Assembly: GCA_958428675.1 (NCBI GenBank)
Contig: CAUAGV010000075.1
Coordinates: 1-7,709 of the forward strand
DNA length: 7,709 nt
Source: an uncultured Collinsella sp.
Lineage (GTDB): Bacteria > Actinomycetota > Coriobacteriia > Coriobacteriales > Coriobacteriaceae
Direction: 5' to 3'
Position 1 is the stretch's first letter. The number at the start of each line of letters is the position of its first letter. A program made the position numbers and the translations under genes. The notes beneath the pieces were generated by a model. It did not search any database and was not told the origin of the DNA. It worked only from the letters and a program-made list of their open reading frames with translations. This document shows, in pieces, positions 1-6,079 of this stretch.

Positions 1-422
1 AGCATCATCGTCTGCGCAGCAATGCCCGTGTCGACCTCGGTAATGGGAGCGGCGGGCTTGCCCGGAACGGCGCGCTCGGCAAGAATCGCGATGTAGCCGG
101 TCGGGCGCTCACCCTCGGCAGGACCCGGCCAGTCCTCAAGTGCGCCGGCCCATGCGAGCTCGTCAAATACACGCGCGCAATCCTCGGCACCGCTCACCAC
201 GTGAAAACGCAGACGCTGAGCATTGGCGCCGCAGGGAGCCAGGTGCGCCAGTTCCGCCAGCTCGAGCAAAAACTCGCGCGGCACGCGCATGGACTCGTCA
301 AAACGGCGGCACGTACGGGCACGACGGACCAGCGCATCAAACGCTTCCAGACCGAGCTTTTCGCAACCTTGCTTTGCCATCGATTCGGCACTCGACGGTG
401 CCTCGGGAACTGCTTCGTTCAT
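1..422 (-). CDS. Nitroreductase family protein, N-terminal part (runs off the window)
   Basis: Reading leftwards from the ATG at 422, the frame stays open to the window edge for 140 codons, so the C-terminal part is missing. Family: FMN-dependent nitroreductase/oxidoreductase, which normally reduces nitro compounds, quinones or flavins with NAD(P)H in the cytoplasm; the real substrate cannot be told. The signature is a basic stretch RRARTCRRFDE at about residues 33-43 (the FMN-phosphate-binding R-S-x-R-x-F region), then LAPCGANAQRLRFHVV at about 53-68, matching the family's A-P-S-x-x-N-x-Q-P-W-x-F-x-V segment, and finally D-T-G-I-A-A-Q-T-M-M at the edge, matching the conserved D-x-G-x-A-x-Q helix. 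Cysteine replaces the usual serine in both the R-S-x-R and A-P-S positions. The start is supported by a G-rich GGGGG just upstream on the minus strand. A Met at residue 15 has no better ribosome site. An iron-box-like sequence lies 29 bp upstream. Confidence 0.85.
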   Translation of the reverse strand, partial: MNEAVPEAPSSAESMAKQGCEKLGLEAFDALVRRARTCRRFDESMRVPREFLLELAELAHLAPCGANAQRLRFHVVSGAEDCARVFDELAWAGALEDWPGPAEGERPTGYIAILAERAVPGKPAAPITEVDTGIAAQTMM

Positions 423-450
423 AGGGACCCCCAATACAAGCCAATTGTCC

Positions 451-469
451 TTAGGAAAATCTAACCTAA
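451..469. promoter_or_regulatory. Putative DtxR/IdeR-type iron box upstream of the nitroreductase
   Basis: TTAGGAAAATCTAACCTAA lies in the divergent gap, 29 bp upstream of the nitroreductase start. By eye it agrees at 15 of 19 positions with the DtxR/IdeR consensus known from actinobacteria (TTAGGTTAGSCTAACCTAA): the right half CTAACCTAA is perfect and the outer left TTAGG is perfect. Iron-dependent repression of the nitroreductase is inferred. The HdeD-like gene on the other side starts 188 bp away, so it is a less likely target. Confidence 0.45.
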
Positions 470-657
470 AACGTAGGCAATAACGAACAGGGCTGCAATG
501 TTCTACACCTGTTGAATAGAAAATCGCGACGTGGGGAACAACGGAAACAATTCGGGGCCTTTGGGTTACGTTTCGCCCTCCCCGACCCATACGTCAGCGC
601 CCTTAGGGGATACTGGTTGTAACGATCAAGGCTTACGCCGCACGGAAAGGAGACATT
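470..657. other. Intergenic leader of the HdeD-like gene
   Basis: Together with the iron-box area this makes a 235-bp divergent gap. I see no convincing -35/-10 pair for either direction and no small gene. The only local symmetry is the short CCCTTAGGGG at about 600-609. The rightward transcript must start in this stretch because the 658 gene has its own strong ribosome site, AAAGGAGA, just upstream of its ATG. Confidence 0.4.
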
Positions 658-1260
658 ATGGGCATCTTTAAGAACGATGACCAAAAATCGAGCCAGTTTG
701 GATTTGACGAGAAAAGCATGGCGGACAAAGCCGTCAAGGCCGTACGCTGGATCTACGCCATCACGGGCGTCTTAGCGCTCATTGCTGGTATCGCGCTGCT
801 TTTTGCACCCGCCAAGTCCCTCGTCTTTTTGACGACTGTCCTGGGTTTTTACTTTGTAATCACTGCTGCCATCAGGCTGTTCACTGCCATTTTTGAGCCG
901 CTGCTGCCCACCGGTTGGCGCGTGACGAGCATCATCTCCAACCTACTCATTATCTTGGGCGGCGTCATAATCCTGCGCAACCAGGCCTTCTCGACCGCGA
1001 CGCTCACCACGATGGTGGTTATCGTGGCCGGCTTTGGCTGGATTGTCGAAGGTGTCATGTCCATTCTGGAGTCCGAGCTTTCGTCCAACCGCGCCCTCGC
1101 CATCCTGAGCGGCGCACTCTCAATCATCGCTGGCATGTTCGTTTTTATCTATCCGCTGTGGTCGGCCAAGATGCTCGTCATCTTTAGCGGCGCCGCGCTG
1201 CTCGTGTTTGGCGTAACGTTGATTGTTCGCGCTATTCAATTTGGCAAACTGGTGCACTAG
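658..1260 (+). CDS. HdeD/DUF308 family six-helix membrane protein
   Basis: This 200-residue integral membrane protein resembles the HdeD/DUF308 family. In E. coli HdeD is an inner-membrane protein linked to acid resistance; the molecular activity of the family is not established, so no substrate is assigned. A short charged cytoplasmic N-terminus (about 1-30) precedes six hydrophobic segments at roughly 31-50, 54-77, 90-106, 114-136, 146-164 and 170-191. These fall into three hairpins, as usual for the family. The P-A-K-S-L-V-F-L turn between helices 1 and 2 and the Y-P-L-W-S-A-K-M-L turn between 5 and 6 occupy equivalent places and suggest an internal repeat. AAAGGAGA sits about five bases before the ATG and fixes the start. 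The TAG stop directly abuts the ATG of the next gene, so the two are almost certainly cotranscribed. Confidence 0.85.
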   Translation: MGIFKNDDQKSSQFGFDEKSMADKAVKAVRWIYAITGVLALIAGIALLFAPAKSLVFLTTVLGFYFVITAAIRLFTAIFEPLLPTGWRVTSIISNLLIILGGVIILRNQAFSTATLTTMVVIVAGFGWIVEGVMSILESELSSNRALAILSGALSIIAGMFVFIYPLWSAKMLVIFSGAALLVFGVTLIVRAIQFGKLVH

Positions 1261-1743
1261 ATGCCACGAACGCTCTTTATTGATGCAGACGCCTGCCCGG
1301 TCACGCGCGAGTCGATTGACTGCGCGCGGCGGGCGGGCGTCGCCGTTGTTATCGCCGGCAACAGCACACAAAACCTGGAACGGCACATTCGCCGCGACGA
1401 CCCGCGCGATGCCGAGCACGCGCGACGCGGCTTTTGGGTCACGACGCTCGACGTGAGCGTGGGCGCCGACAGCGCCGACTTTGCCATTGTCGAGCGCCTG
1501 CAGGCGGGCGACGTGGTCGTGACGCAGGACATTGGCTTGGCAAGCATGGTGCTCGGGCGCGATGCCGCAGCTATCGGTGTGCGCGGGCGCGTCTACGACA
1601 AAGCGACCATCGACATGCAGCTGTTTATTCGCCACGAGGAAAAGAAGGTGCGCCGCGCCGGCGGACGCACTCGCGGACCGGCGGCATTTACCAGCGAAGA
1701 TCGCGCCCGCTTTAAACGCAACCTCACCGAGCTGCTGCGCTAA
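1261..1743 (+). CDS. YaiI/YqxD family protein (DUF188, UPF0178)
   Basis: This 160-residue protein has the normal length for the family. Members have a PIN-like fold with clustered acidic residues and are suspected to act on RNA, but no activity is established. Visible family signatures are F-I-D-A-D-A-C-P-V at residues 6-14, V-G-A-D-S-A-D-F-A-I-V-E at 67-78, V-V-T-Q-D-I-G-L-A-S at 86-95 (usually T-x-D-I-P-L-A), and the C-terminal A-G-G-R-T-R-G-P-A-A-F-T-S-E-D-R-A-R-F at about 133-151. Acidic residues 8, 10, 70, 73 and 90 are the likely metal-binding set, by analogy with PIN domains. The ATG follows the upstream TAG with no gap and there is no strong ribosome site of its own, so translation probably depends on reinitiation after the HdeD-like gene. 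A hairpin terminator follows three bases after the stop. Confidence 0.9.
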   Translation: MPRTLFIDADACPVTRESIDCARRAGVAVVIAGNSTQNLERHIRRDDPRDAEHARRGFWVTTLDVSVGADSADFAIVERLQAGDVVVTQDIGLASMVLGRDAAAIGVRGRVYDKATIDMQLFIRHEEKKVRRAGGRTRGPAAFTSEDRARFKRNLTELLR

Positions 1744-1745
1744 CC

Positions 1746-1786
1746 AAGGTAGATTTTTGGGACATGCCTAAAAATCTACCTTTTTG
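1746..1786 (+). terminator. Rho-independent terminator after the HdeD-like/YaiI unit
   Basis: AAGGTAGATTTTT (1746-1758) pairs perfectly over 13 bp with AAAAATCTACCTT (1770-1782). The stem can be extended inwards by GGG/CCT with one G-T wobble, leaving the loop ACATG. A run of T follows (1781-1785). It starts three bases after the stop codon at 1743. The mirrored A-rich foot means it may also stop leftward transcription. Confidence 0.85.
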
Positions 1787-1826
1787 CTTTGCCGATTGGC
1801 GCGCATCCAACGCCCGGGTCATGGCG

Positions 1827-1875
1827 GTGGATTTTATGGCATGTCCTAGTTTTACGGCATGCCCCAAACATCCAC
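1827..1875 (-). terminator. Hairpin directly after the metal permease gene, probable terminator
   Basis: GTGGAT (1827-1832) pairs with ATCCAC (1870-1875). After a one-base bulge and a 2x2 mismatch, GGCATGTC also pairs, giving an imperfect stem of about 18 bp with loop CTAGTTTTAC. It begins right after the permease stop codon (TAA, complement of 1876-1878). There is no T-run on the leftward side, so its efficiency as an intrinsic terminator is uncertain. Its minus-strand sequence closely resembles the terminator at 1746-1786 (shared GGACATGCC followed by TAAAA and TCYACC). Confidence 0.5.
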
Positions 1876-2970
1876 TTAGAACCCAAAAGCGGAAAGGATA
1901 AGGCCCCAGCCCGCGCCGATGATATACATCATGATCAGAAACACAGCGTTTTCGCGGGCGCTGCGGTTGGTGCGGAACAGCACCAGGTAGCCCACGCCAG
2001 CGGAGATAAGCGTGCCGGCGAGCATCGGTGCCAGCTGCAGCGCGCCTTCCAGGTACAGCTGCGTGATGACGACGCTGGCCGAGCAGTTGGGGATCAGGCC
2101 GACGAGTGCCGAGCCCAGGACCGCAAGCGTCTCGTTACCGCGCAGGAACTGCTCAATCGCCGATTCGCCGAACGTCTCGAGCACGGCAACCAGAATCAAC
2201 GTCACTAGAAAAATGAATACCGAAACCTGCACGGTGTGAGAGATCGCGCTGCGGATAATCGACACGACGGGCGCACCTTCGTGTGAGTGGGAGTGACCGT
2301 GGCCATGATGGTGTTCATGATCGCCCTCATGACCGTGATCGTGGCCATGTCCGTGTCCGTGTTCGCGCTCGTCCTCGTCTTCATCGCAACCGCAATGGTC
2401 GCGCTCGCATAACTCGTGGATGTGGTCGGCGCCCACGCCCGCCTCGGCCACCTCGTCGATGATGTCACCGCCAGTGTGGTCGTCGTGCGCACAGTTCACA
2501 TGGGCCGGGTTGGCCGCGGTTCCCAGCACGGTACGGCGAATCGCCGCATGCGCGCGAGCGTTACGACGCAGGCCGCGAATGGCGGCATCCACGATAAAGC
2601 CCGTAACCAGCGCGATCAGTGCCTTCGAAGCCAAAAGCATCGCCATGGTCTGCACGGGCACCTGCTCGGCGAGCAACAGCGGCAGCATCTCATCGGAGGT
2701 CGAAAGAAACACCGCCACCAACGTGCCCAAGGTCACGACACGACCGGCGTACAGCGTGGCCGCCATTGCCGAAAAGCCGCACTGCGGCACCATGCCCAGC
2801 AACGAGCCAACCACGGGGCCCGCGGCACCAGCGCGCTTGATGGCGCCGTTAACGCTGTCACCCGCGACGTGTTCCAGGGTCTCGAGGGCCAGATACGTCA
2901 CCAACAAAAACGGCACCAGCGACAGCGTGTCCTTGCCGGCGTCGAGCAGAATATCTATCAGTAAATCCAT
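1876..2970 (-). CDS. ArsP_2/DUF2899-type metal permease with His-rich loop (putative manganese/arsenic exporter)
   Basis: This 364-residue polytopic membrane protein resembles the family named either 'putative manganese transporter' or 'arsenic efflux protein'; the true substrate is unproven. Two membrane halves (about 1-135 and 236-364) each carry the same motif: G-M-V-P-Q-C-G-F-S at 59-67 and G-L-I-P-N-C-S-A-S at 291-299. This suggests an internal duplication with a pseudo-symmetric transport core. S-T-S-D-E-M-L-P at 90-97 is also typical. The central hydrophilic loop (about 155-232) is rich in His, Asp, Glu and Cys, with 14 histidines between residues 204 and 230 in His-Gly repeats. It probably binds divalent metal such as Mn, Zn or Ni. 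AAAGG stands about 11 bases before the ATG. The promoter is covered by a palindrome (3014-3049), so repression by a metal sensor encoded elsewhere is likely. The next gene upstream is transcribed divergently. Confidence 0.8.
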   Translation of the reverse strand: MDLLIDILLDAGKDTLSLVPFLLVTYLALETLEHVAGDSVNGAIKRAGAAGPVVGSLLGMVPQCGFSAMAATLYAGRVVTLGTLVAVFLSTSDEMLPLLLAEQVPVQTMAMLLASKALIALVTGFIVDAAIRGLRRNARAHAAIRRTVLGTAANPAHVNCAHDDHTGGDIIDEVAEAGVGADHIHELCERDHCGCDEDEDEREHGHGHGHDHGHEGDHEHHHGHGHSHSHEGAPVVSIIRSAISHTVQVSVFIFLVTLILVAVLETFGESAIEQFLRGNETLAVLGSALVGLIPNCSASVVITQLYLEGALQLAPMLAGTLISAGVGYLVLFRTNRSARENAVFLIMMYIIGAGWGLILSAFGF

Positions 2971-3013
2971 GACGGATGGAACCTTTCGTGTCTTTCGGCA
3001 GCATTGTAAAAGT

Positions 3014-3049
3014 CCTAGCGGTCAACTAGGGTATTGTAGTTGACCTAGG
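3014..3049. promoter_or_regulatory. Palindromic operator between the permease and exonuclease genes
   Basis: GGTCAACTA (3020-3028) and TAGTTGACC (3037-3045) form a perfect 9-bp inverted repeat around an 8-bp centre. The outer CCTAG and TAGG extend the symmetry imperfectly to 3014-3049. Each arm (TGACCTA-like) resembles a half-site of DtxR/MntR-family boxes. Regulation of the metal permease by such a sensor is inferred from this resemblance and from the promoter overlap. No regulator gene is adjacent. Confidence 0.6.
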
Positions 3050-3060
3050 CGTGGTGCCAA
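3033..3060 (-). promoter_or_regulatory. Probable promoter of the metal permease
   Basis: Reading leftwards, TTGGCA (3060-3055) and TACAAT (3038-3033) are separated by 16 bp, a good sigma-70-type pair. The -10 hexamer lies inside the palindromic operator, so a bound regulator would block it. Transcription would start near 3026, leaving a leader of about 55 bases. Confidence 0.5.
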
Positions 3061-3141
3061 TAGTTGCCCATGGTAAACTATCATCTCGCCATAACTCAGT
3101 AACCTCGAGCCGCGCGACGCGGCCCGTCCAAGGAGCAGCCT

Positions 3142-4110
3142 ATGAACGTTTCGCAAGCACTTGAATACGAGCGCCAGCCGTTTATTCCCATGTTTATCTA
3201 TGGCGACCACGGCGCCATGGAGTCCGAACGCCAGAAGGGCGAAGAGGCCCTCAAGGTGCTCGAAACCGAGTACTTTACCGCCGAGGGCGACCCCAGCTTC
3301 GACTTTGCCACCGTGCGCGACCTGGCCGACCGCAACCGCGACCTTTGCGACCAGATCGGCGAGGCACGCCTGCGCAATGTGACGCCCGCGACGCTCTCGC
3401 GCGGCCTGTCCGACGCCGACACCTGCGCCGCCATCGGCAAAATGCAAAAGCGCACCGCCGCGTCCGTTATGCGCGAGATCCGCGGTGACCGCGACGCGCT
3501 CGGCGTGGCCTACGCCCGCAAGCCCATCCAGGGCACCGTGCTCGGTGTCGACATCGAGACCACCGGCCGTGCACCCGAACGCGGTTATATCATCAACGTC
3601 GGCTGGGAGATCATGGAACTCACCAGCGACGCCATCCCGCACGACGCCGAGGCGCACTACTGTGGCCTGCCCGACATCTACCGCGGCGAAGATGTGCCGC
3701 TGTCGAATATCCACCACATTACCTGGGACGACATCGACGGCAAAAAGCCGTTCCGCGAGAACAAGGAACTGCAGAAGCAGCTGCTCAAGCTTATGAAGAA
3801 GTACCCGTACATGGCGCATAACGCCGCCTTTGAGGACAGCTGGTTCAAGATTCACCTGGACGGTTACGCCGAGGCACGCCGCGCGGGTAAGATCATCGTC
3901 ATCGACTCGCGCCAGATATGCCGCAGCCTAGACGCCGACGTGCGCTCGCTGCCCCGCGAGTCCGCGCCAGCCGCGCTCGAGAACTGGGCACGCCGTCGCG
4001 GCACCCTCGCGCCCGACGCCAACGAGCAGCATCTGGGTCTGGACGACACCGACCTCATGCTCCGCACGGTACAGGCCGAGTTCAACCTCAAGAACCTATT
4101 CGCGAAATAA
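3142..4110 (+). CDS. DnaQ-like (DEDDh) 3'-5' exonuclease domain protein
   Basis: This 322-residue cytoplasmic protein has a C-terminal RNase T/DnaQ-fold domain, which removes 3'-terminal nucleotides from DNA or RNA using two metal ions. All catalytic motifs are visible: Exo I V-D-I-E-T-T-G at 136-142 (Asp137, Glu139), Exo II A-H-N-A-A-F-E-D at 225-232, and Exo III H-L-G-L-D-D at 297-302 (His297, Asp302). I-D-S-R-Q-I-C-R-S-L at about 254-263 fits the usual segment after Exo II. In Exo II the position after the Phe is Glu231, not the common Asp, with Asp232 next to it, so one of these must serve as metal ligand. The first 130 or so residues are hydrophilic, helical-looking and match nothing I know. 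AAGGAG at 3130-3135 lies six bases before the ATG and fixes the start. The gene stands alone, divergent from the permease; its substrate cannot be told. Confidence 0.85.
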   Translation: MNVSQALEYERQPFIPMFIYGDHGAMESERQKGEEALKVLETEYFTAEGDPSFDFATVRDLADRNRDLCDQIGEARLRNVTPATLSRGLSDADTCAAIGKMQKRTAASVMREIRGDRDALGVAYARKPIQGTVLGVDIETTGRAPERGYIINVGWEIMELTSDAIPHDAEAHYCGLPDIYRGEDVPLSNIHHITWDDIDGKKPFRENKELQKQLLKLMKKYPYMAHNAAFEDSWFKIHLDGYAEARRAGKIIVIDSRQICRSLDADVRSLPRESAPAALENWARRRGTLAPDANEQHLGLDDTDLMLRTVQAEFNLKNLFAK

Positions 4111-4175
4111 CCGATCCATCTGCGGGAGCGCCTGCCAGGCACAGCGCAATCCGTCTGGAGGCACCGGCACGCAGT

Positions 4176-4211
4176 AAACTAGGGCGCAGTCTTATGGCTG
4201 CACCCTAGTTT
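4176..4211 (+). terminator. Hairpin terminator after the exonuclease gene
   Basis: AAACTAGGG (4176-4184) pairs with CCCTAGTTT (4203-4211). After one mismatch, GCAG (4186-4189) pairs with CTGC (4198-4201), leaving the loop TCTTATGG. Only three T residues end the stem, so termination may be weak or bidirectional. It lies 65 bases after the exonuclease stop. Confidence 0.55.
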
Positions 4212-4256
4212 GCATCAAAACGAGCAAATTCGCGTGCTTCACATAGTCGGCAGGTT

Positions 4257-4289
4257 GGCCCACCTACTTTTTTCGAGTTGTTCGGCCAG
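4257..4289 (+). repeat. 33-bp coding-like repeat, copy A (rightward)
   Basis: Read in frame, this encodes G-P-P-T-F-F-E-L-F-G-Q and continues L-N-H to a TAG at 4299. Upstream the frame runs back to a TAG at 4206 with no ATG, GTG or TTG start, so it is not a standalone gene as it stands. It is the same orientation as copy B and opposite to copies C and D. Confidence 0.7.
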
Positions 4290-4419
4290 CTGAACCACTA
4301 GTCGAGGCCCCTTGAACCGCAATCGAGCGCTATAGTCGCCCCAATTTCGCAACCAAGCCCCATAAATCTACCTGAATCAATTCGAATAGGACGTTGCGAT
4401 CGCACCATTCGTATAGGAT

Positions 4420-4452
4420 AAGGCCGAATAACTCAAATTATGTTGGTGAGGC
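4420..4452 (-). repeat. 33-bp coding-like repeat, copy D (leftward)
   Basis: Read on the minus strand, this encodes A-S-P-T-stop-F-E-L-F-G-L. The stop falls where the other copies have F or Y, so this copy is the most decayed. It faces copy A across about 130 bp. It includes the first possible ATG (4440) of the nuclease-like frame, which is an argument against that start. Confidence 0.6.
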
Positions 4453-4661
4453 ATCTGAGCGGTCGGCAAAAACGCTTAGAAGCTACGAATCCGCAACTAA
4501 AGTTCACCAAAATGGGGCGGCCGACAGAAACCTCCCCAGCCGAAGCTGCCCCCCTCAATACGACAGCTCAAAACCCACCGTTCGCAGAAGATAAGCCGCG
4601 CCCCAATACCGTTGCCCGAAGTTTCGGGCGTATATGGCGTCCGCTATGCCATCATGCGCGT

Positions 4662-5870
4662 ATGGGAATCGTTCTGTCACATACCACGGCACGCGCTGTA
4701 TACCAAACAGTCAACTCGCTCGCAAGCTACGCGACCGATCCCATACCCATGGAAAAGATCAAGGTGTCTGCGCCGACCACGTCCGACCTGGAAGCGGCGC
4801 GAGCATGGCTCAACAGAAAGAATGTCGATTCTGAAAGCATCCATGTGCTGACGTTTTCCAATAATGCCAAAAGGCACCGCAAGGGCTGCATCTGCCACTG
4901 CACGCGCTATACGTTTGATGCAGAAAGCTACCTAGAACTCGAGCCGAACGTCCACATCGTCGATATCAAGCTGTGCGCGTTAGAAGCAGCAGCCGACCTC
5001 AACCTTTCGGAGCTCGTTGAGTATTACTTTGAAATCTGCGGCTCCTACGCGCTTGGAACGTCCGACGAAACTCAATATCGCGAGCGCCCAGCCCTAACCA
5101 GCGTTGAAGAGCTCAGAGCCTTCTTTTCAGAGGCATCGGGGTATCGTGGATCTAATAAAGCACTTAAGGCACTTTCTTATGTACGCGAAGGCTGTCGCTC
5201 CCCACTCGAAACGGCGTTTGTCATGATGCTGACAATGCCCAAGTCAATGGGTGGCTTAGCCATACGCGCTATCAAAACGGACTATCCGATCCCAGTCCCC
5301 AAAAGATACGCCGCCCTAACGCGACGGACGGTTTTCTACCTCGACGCGCTGCTCGAAAATTCGATGACCGATATCGAATACAACGGCTTTTACCACGACG
5401 AGCCCGAACAGCAATCAATTGACGAGGAACGCCGAAACACGCTGCGAAACATGGGATATGCCGTTATCACAGTTAGTCGTCATTCGTTTTTCAAGCAGTC
5501 CGCTTTTAGACGGGTCATGGAAGCGATTCGCATTCGCGAGAAGATATGGCCCGGTCGACTCCCGGATAACTTCGCCATCCTGCAAGAAACTCTTCGTCAA
5601 TTTGTCTTGCGGCGCTACTTCGAATACGGCCGCCGCGTCCTGGAGACACTCAAAGAAGAAGAGGCCGCCAAGCGCGAAATTGCAAGCCAATATCCGCAAG
5701 CTGATGACCCGAGCATCAACGATGTGCCAGAACCCGACGACATGCAACACGTCGGGGCCCTTGCTGAGGAAATCAATGGGCCTTGGGAAAGCGACATTTT
5801 CGCAAAAATCGATGAAAACCGCACGGAAGACGACACGATTATTGATCTAATTGAGAATTCGCTCTTCTAA
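4662..5870 (+). CDS. DUF559/Vsr-like nuclease-fold protein of unknown role
   Basis: I recognise the layout but not a named gene. From this ATG the protein has 402 residues. The first 130 or so (M-G-I-V-L-S-H-T-T-A, later H-V-L-T-F-S, then L-S-E-L-V-E-Y-Y-F-E-I-C-G-S-Y-A-L) look like the N-terminal part of AbiEi/DUF559-type proteins. The middle has a PD-(D/E)xK-type signature as in DUF559/Vsr proteins: S-P-L-E-T-A (Glu183), F-Y-L-D-A-L-L (Asp228), D-I-E-Y-N-G-F-Y-H (Glu239, His245), then D-E-E-R-R-N-T-L-R-N-M-G-Y-A-V-I-T-V. Asn241 takes the place of the Asp in the usual E-x-D-G. The C-terminal 70 residues are acidic and unassigned. The frame is open from 4440, giving a possible 476-residue form, but the first known-looking residues begin at 4662. 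Neither start has a clear ribosome site. Its A+T appears higher than its neighbours and repeats flank it, suggesting acquisition. A host-defence or DNA-processing role is only inferred. Confidence 0.65.
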   Translation: MGIVLSHTTARAVYQTVNSLASYATDPIPMEKIKVSAPTTSDLEAARAWLNRKNVDSESIHVLTFSNNAKRHRKGCICHCTRYTFDAESYLELEPNVHIVDIKLCALEAAADLNLSELVEYYFEICGSYALGTSDETQYRERPALTSVEELRAFFSEASGYRGSNKALKALSYVREGCRSPLETAFVMMLTMPKSMGGLAIRAIKTDYPIPVPKRYAALTRRTVFYLDALLENSMTDIEYNGFYHDEPEQQSIDEERRNTLRNMGYAVITVSRHSFFKQSAFRRVMEAIRIREKIWPGRLPDNFAILQETLRQFVLRRYFEYGRRVLETLKEEEAAKREIASQYPQADDPSINDVPEPDDMQHVGALAEEINGPWESDIFAKIDENRTEDDTIIDLIENSLF

Positions 5871-5886
5871 AGGCGATCTCTGCGGA

Positions 5887-5919
5887 TGTCCACCTACATT
5901 TTTCGACTTATTCGGCCAC
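5887..5919 (+). repeat. 33-bp coding-like repeat, copy B (rightward)
   Basis: Encodes C-P-P-T-F-F-D-L-F-G-H in frame. It starts 16 bases after the stop of the nuclease-like gene. Together with copy A in the same orientation it brackets that gene as a direct repeat with about 1.6 kb between copies. Confidence 0.7.
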
Positions 5920-6079
5920 CGATGTGCCAGATTGGCTGCAGCAATGCTCAATATAACTTTAGATAAAACTGATTCTGCAGGAACTCCCGTAGAGGAAGAA
6001 CTGATTCTCGCGGTATTTAACACGATAAAGTACAAATATGAACAGTTCTAATGCTTCTCAAGGTGGCTTTCTTAGCATG

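Larger units (their letters stand above)
4212..4661. other. Gene-poor left flank of the nuclease-like gene
   Basis: These 450 bases hold no gene I can support. They contain two convergent copies of a 33-bp coding-like repeat (4257-4289 and 4420-4452). They also contain a half copy, at about 4355-4374, of the terminator-type sequence near 1770 (GCCCCATAAATCTACCT against GCCTAAAAATCTACCT). From 4440 a frame is open into the downstream gene, but its ATG is part of a repeat copy, has no ribosome site, and the encoded 74 residues look like random low-complexity sequence. Confidence 0.55.

Noticed and set aside
2971..3013. Possible yybP-ykoY manganese riboswitch ahead of the permease
   Set aside because: The leader is only about 55 bases from the predicted start point and no riboswitch core is visible; the palindromic operator explains control better.
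2420..3043. Rightward open frame of 207 codons opposite the metal permease
   Set aside because: Antisense shadow of the permease. It crosses the permease start and the operator and shows no domain.
3022..3855. Long leftward open frame of 277 codons opposite the exonuclease gene
   Set aside because: It is the third-position shadow of a high-GC gene: valine/alanine/glycine-rich, no family motif, and the opposite strand has a complete DEDDh exonuclease with ribosome site.
5851..6051. Possible 66-residue gene starting at TTG and containing repeat copy B
   Set aside because: No ribosome site, start inside the preceding gene, no recognisable domain. Kept only as context for the repeat finding.
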